A stretch of DNA of 6,568 nt. Source: Elusimicrobiaceae bacterium. Its GTDB lineage: Bacteria > Elusimicrobiota > Elusimicrobia > Elusimicrobiales > Elusimicrobiaceae. Positions 6,013-6,568 of this stretch are shown piece after piece. The stretch lies in assembly GCA_024405075.1 (NCBI GenBank), contig JAKSPG010000072.1:1-6568 (forward strand), read 5' to 3'. The notes below the pieces were generated by a model. It made no database searches. It was not told the origin of the DNA and worked only from the letters and a program-made list of their open reading frames with translations. Each line of letters begins with the position of its first letter. Positions within the stretch are counted from its first letter, which is position 1. Both the position numbers and the translations under genes were made by a program.

Positions 6013-6525
6013 TTAATTGATTCGGTATACATGATAAAAATCATAGATACCAGAAGGCGCGGTTCTGCCACTTACATTTTTACATACTTCATTAGCTAAA
6101 TCTTTACCAATATCTGCCGAACAAAAAGCACCCCCTTTGCTTTCACTTGCTGCATTAGCAAATATGCGTATATAACGGATGTGCGCATTACTCAGTTCAC
6201 AAACAATAGAGTTATTCCACCACGTTAGCGAACAGAAACCACCTTGTATGTTATAATAATTGCCTTGCTGTCCTTGATAACCAATATCTAAATCATCAAA
6301 GGAAGTCGTGTACATTCCGTTACTCAAATAAAACCGTTCCTCGGCCTCCGCAATAGAACGTGTCAGAGGTATCAACGTGGCAAAACGTGCTTTTAATACC
6401 GCCTTTTGATACTGCGGCAGGGCCACCGCCGCCAAAATACCGATAATCAAAACGACTACTAACAACTCAATTAATGTAAATGCTTTAACGTCTAAACGGC
6501 CCAACAAACTACTTTTCTTTTCCAT
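6013..6525 (-). CDS. Type IV pilin-like prepilin (class III signal), paralogue 2
   Basis: A 170-residue prepilin with the same design as the protein at 2647-3213: a 15-residue leader (MEKKSSLLGR then LDVKA), Ala before the cleavage site, FTLIELL with Glu at mature position 5, and residues 14-43 identical between the two. After residue about 45 the sequences diverge. A shared Y-x5-F-D-x-L pattern remains at 66-79, and the last 25 residues share a C-x2-(I/V)-x-G start and an aromatic-rich end. This protein has four cysteines (98, 109, 135, 148), so two disulfides are possible, against one in paralogue 1. The ATG at 6525 has GAGGG 7 nt upstream and is the natural start. It is expected to be processed by a prepilin peptidase and to act in a pilus or pseudopilus; its precise role is unknown. 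No partner gene follows; the transcript probably runs through the structured region to the hairpin at 5792-5815. Confidence 0.93.
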   Translation of the reverse strand: MEKKSSLLGRLDVKAFTLIELLVVVLIIGILAAVALPQYQKAVLKARFATLIPLTRSIAEAEERFYLSNGMYTTSFDDLDIGYQGQQGNYYNIQGGFCSLTWWNNSIVCELSNAHIRYIRIFANAASESKGGAFCSADIGKDLANEVCKNVSGRTAPSGIYDFYHVYRIN

Positions 6526-6532
6526 ACGTCTA

Positions 6533-6537
6533 CCCTC
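6533..6537 (-). promoter_or_regulatory. Shine-Dalgarno GAGGG for pilin paralogue 2
   Basis: GAGGG on the reverse strand, 7 nt before ATG 6525. Motif and spacing are identical to those of paralogue 1. Confidence 0.75.
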
Positions 6538-6548
6538 ACTTTAGTTAG

Positions 6549-6561
6549 GTTATACCCGCAT
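6549..6561 (-). promoter_or_regulatory. Conserved upstream element of pilin gene 2 (candidate -10 region)
   Basis: On the reverse strand this reads ATGCGGGTATAAC. TATAAC matches the sigma-70 -10 consensus at five of six positions. The element ends 23 nt before the start codon, exactly as in paralogue 1. The window ends 7 nt further upstream, so a -35 cannot be examined. Confidence 0.5.
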
Positions 6562-6568
6562 AGTATCA

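Overview
The window most likely comes from a gut-associated member of the Elusimicrobiota. Both small reverse-strand genes encode type IV pilin-like prepilins with a short KKSS leader, FTLIELL at the cleavage site and a near-invariant N-terminal helix ending in ALPQYQKAV. From memory, this style is abundant in Elusimicrobium-like genomes. No ribosomal RNA or species marker is present, so the assignment is an inference. Overall base composition looks roughly balanced, and the two pilin genes are visibly more AT-rich than uvrA and the large membrane-protein gene.

Layout: (1) 1-2622, forward: UvrA, the damage-recognition ATPase of nucleotide excision repair, cut at its 5' end by the window edge. 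(2) 2647-3213, reverse and convergent with uvrA: a type IV pilin-like prepilin of 188 residues. (3) 3214-3395: divergent intergenic region with an A12 tract, a small GC-rich hairpin and candidate promoter elements. (4) 3396-5651, forward: a large polytopic protein of the O-antigen ligase/polymerase (WaaL/Wzy/PglL) superfamily with a C-terminal TPR domain. (5) 5712-5784, forward: tRNA-Thr(CGU), with an extended -10 promoter upstream and a strong hairpin terminator at 5792-5815. (6) 5816-6012: a GC-rich, hairpin-rich stretch with a 12-nt direct repeat and no convincing gene. (7) 6013-6525, reverse: a second pilin-like prepilin of 170 residues, complete, with its upstream control region at the right edge.

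No single pathway ties the window together. UvrA and the tRNA are housekeeping genes. The two pilins and the O-antigen-ligase-like protein are envelope genes. The pilins are clearly paralogous: leader and N-terminal helix nearly identical, C-terminal domains diverged. They also share an upstream element and a Shine-Dalgarno sequence at exactly the same distances from the start codon, which suggests co-regulation. The ligase-like gene sits between them. A role in pilin O-glycosylation is a testable speculation; transfer or polymerisation of surface polysaccharide is the default expectation. I did not find a clearly new system. The items most worth checking are the shared pilin control element, the Ala(-1) prepilin cleavage site and the structured intergenic element beside the tRNA.
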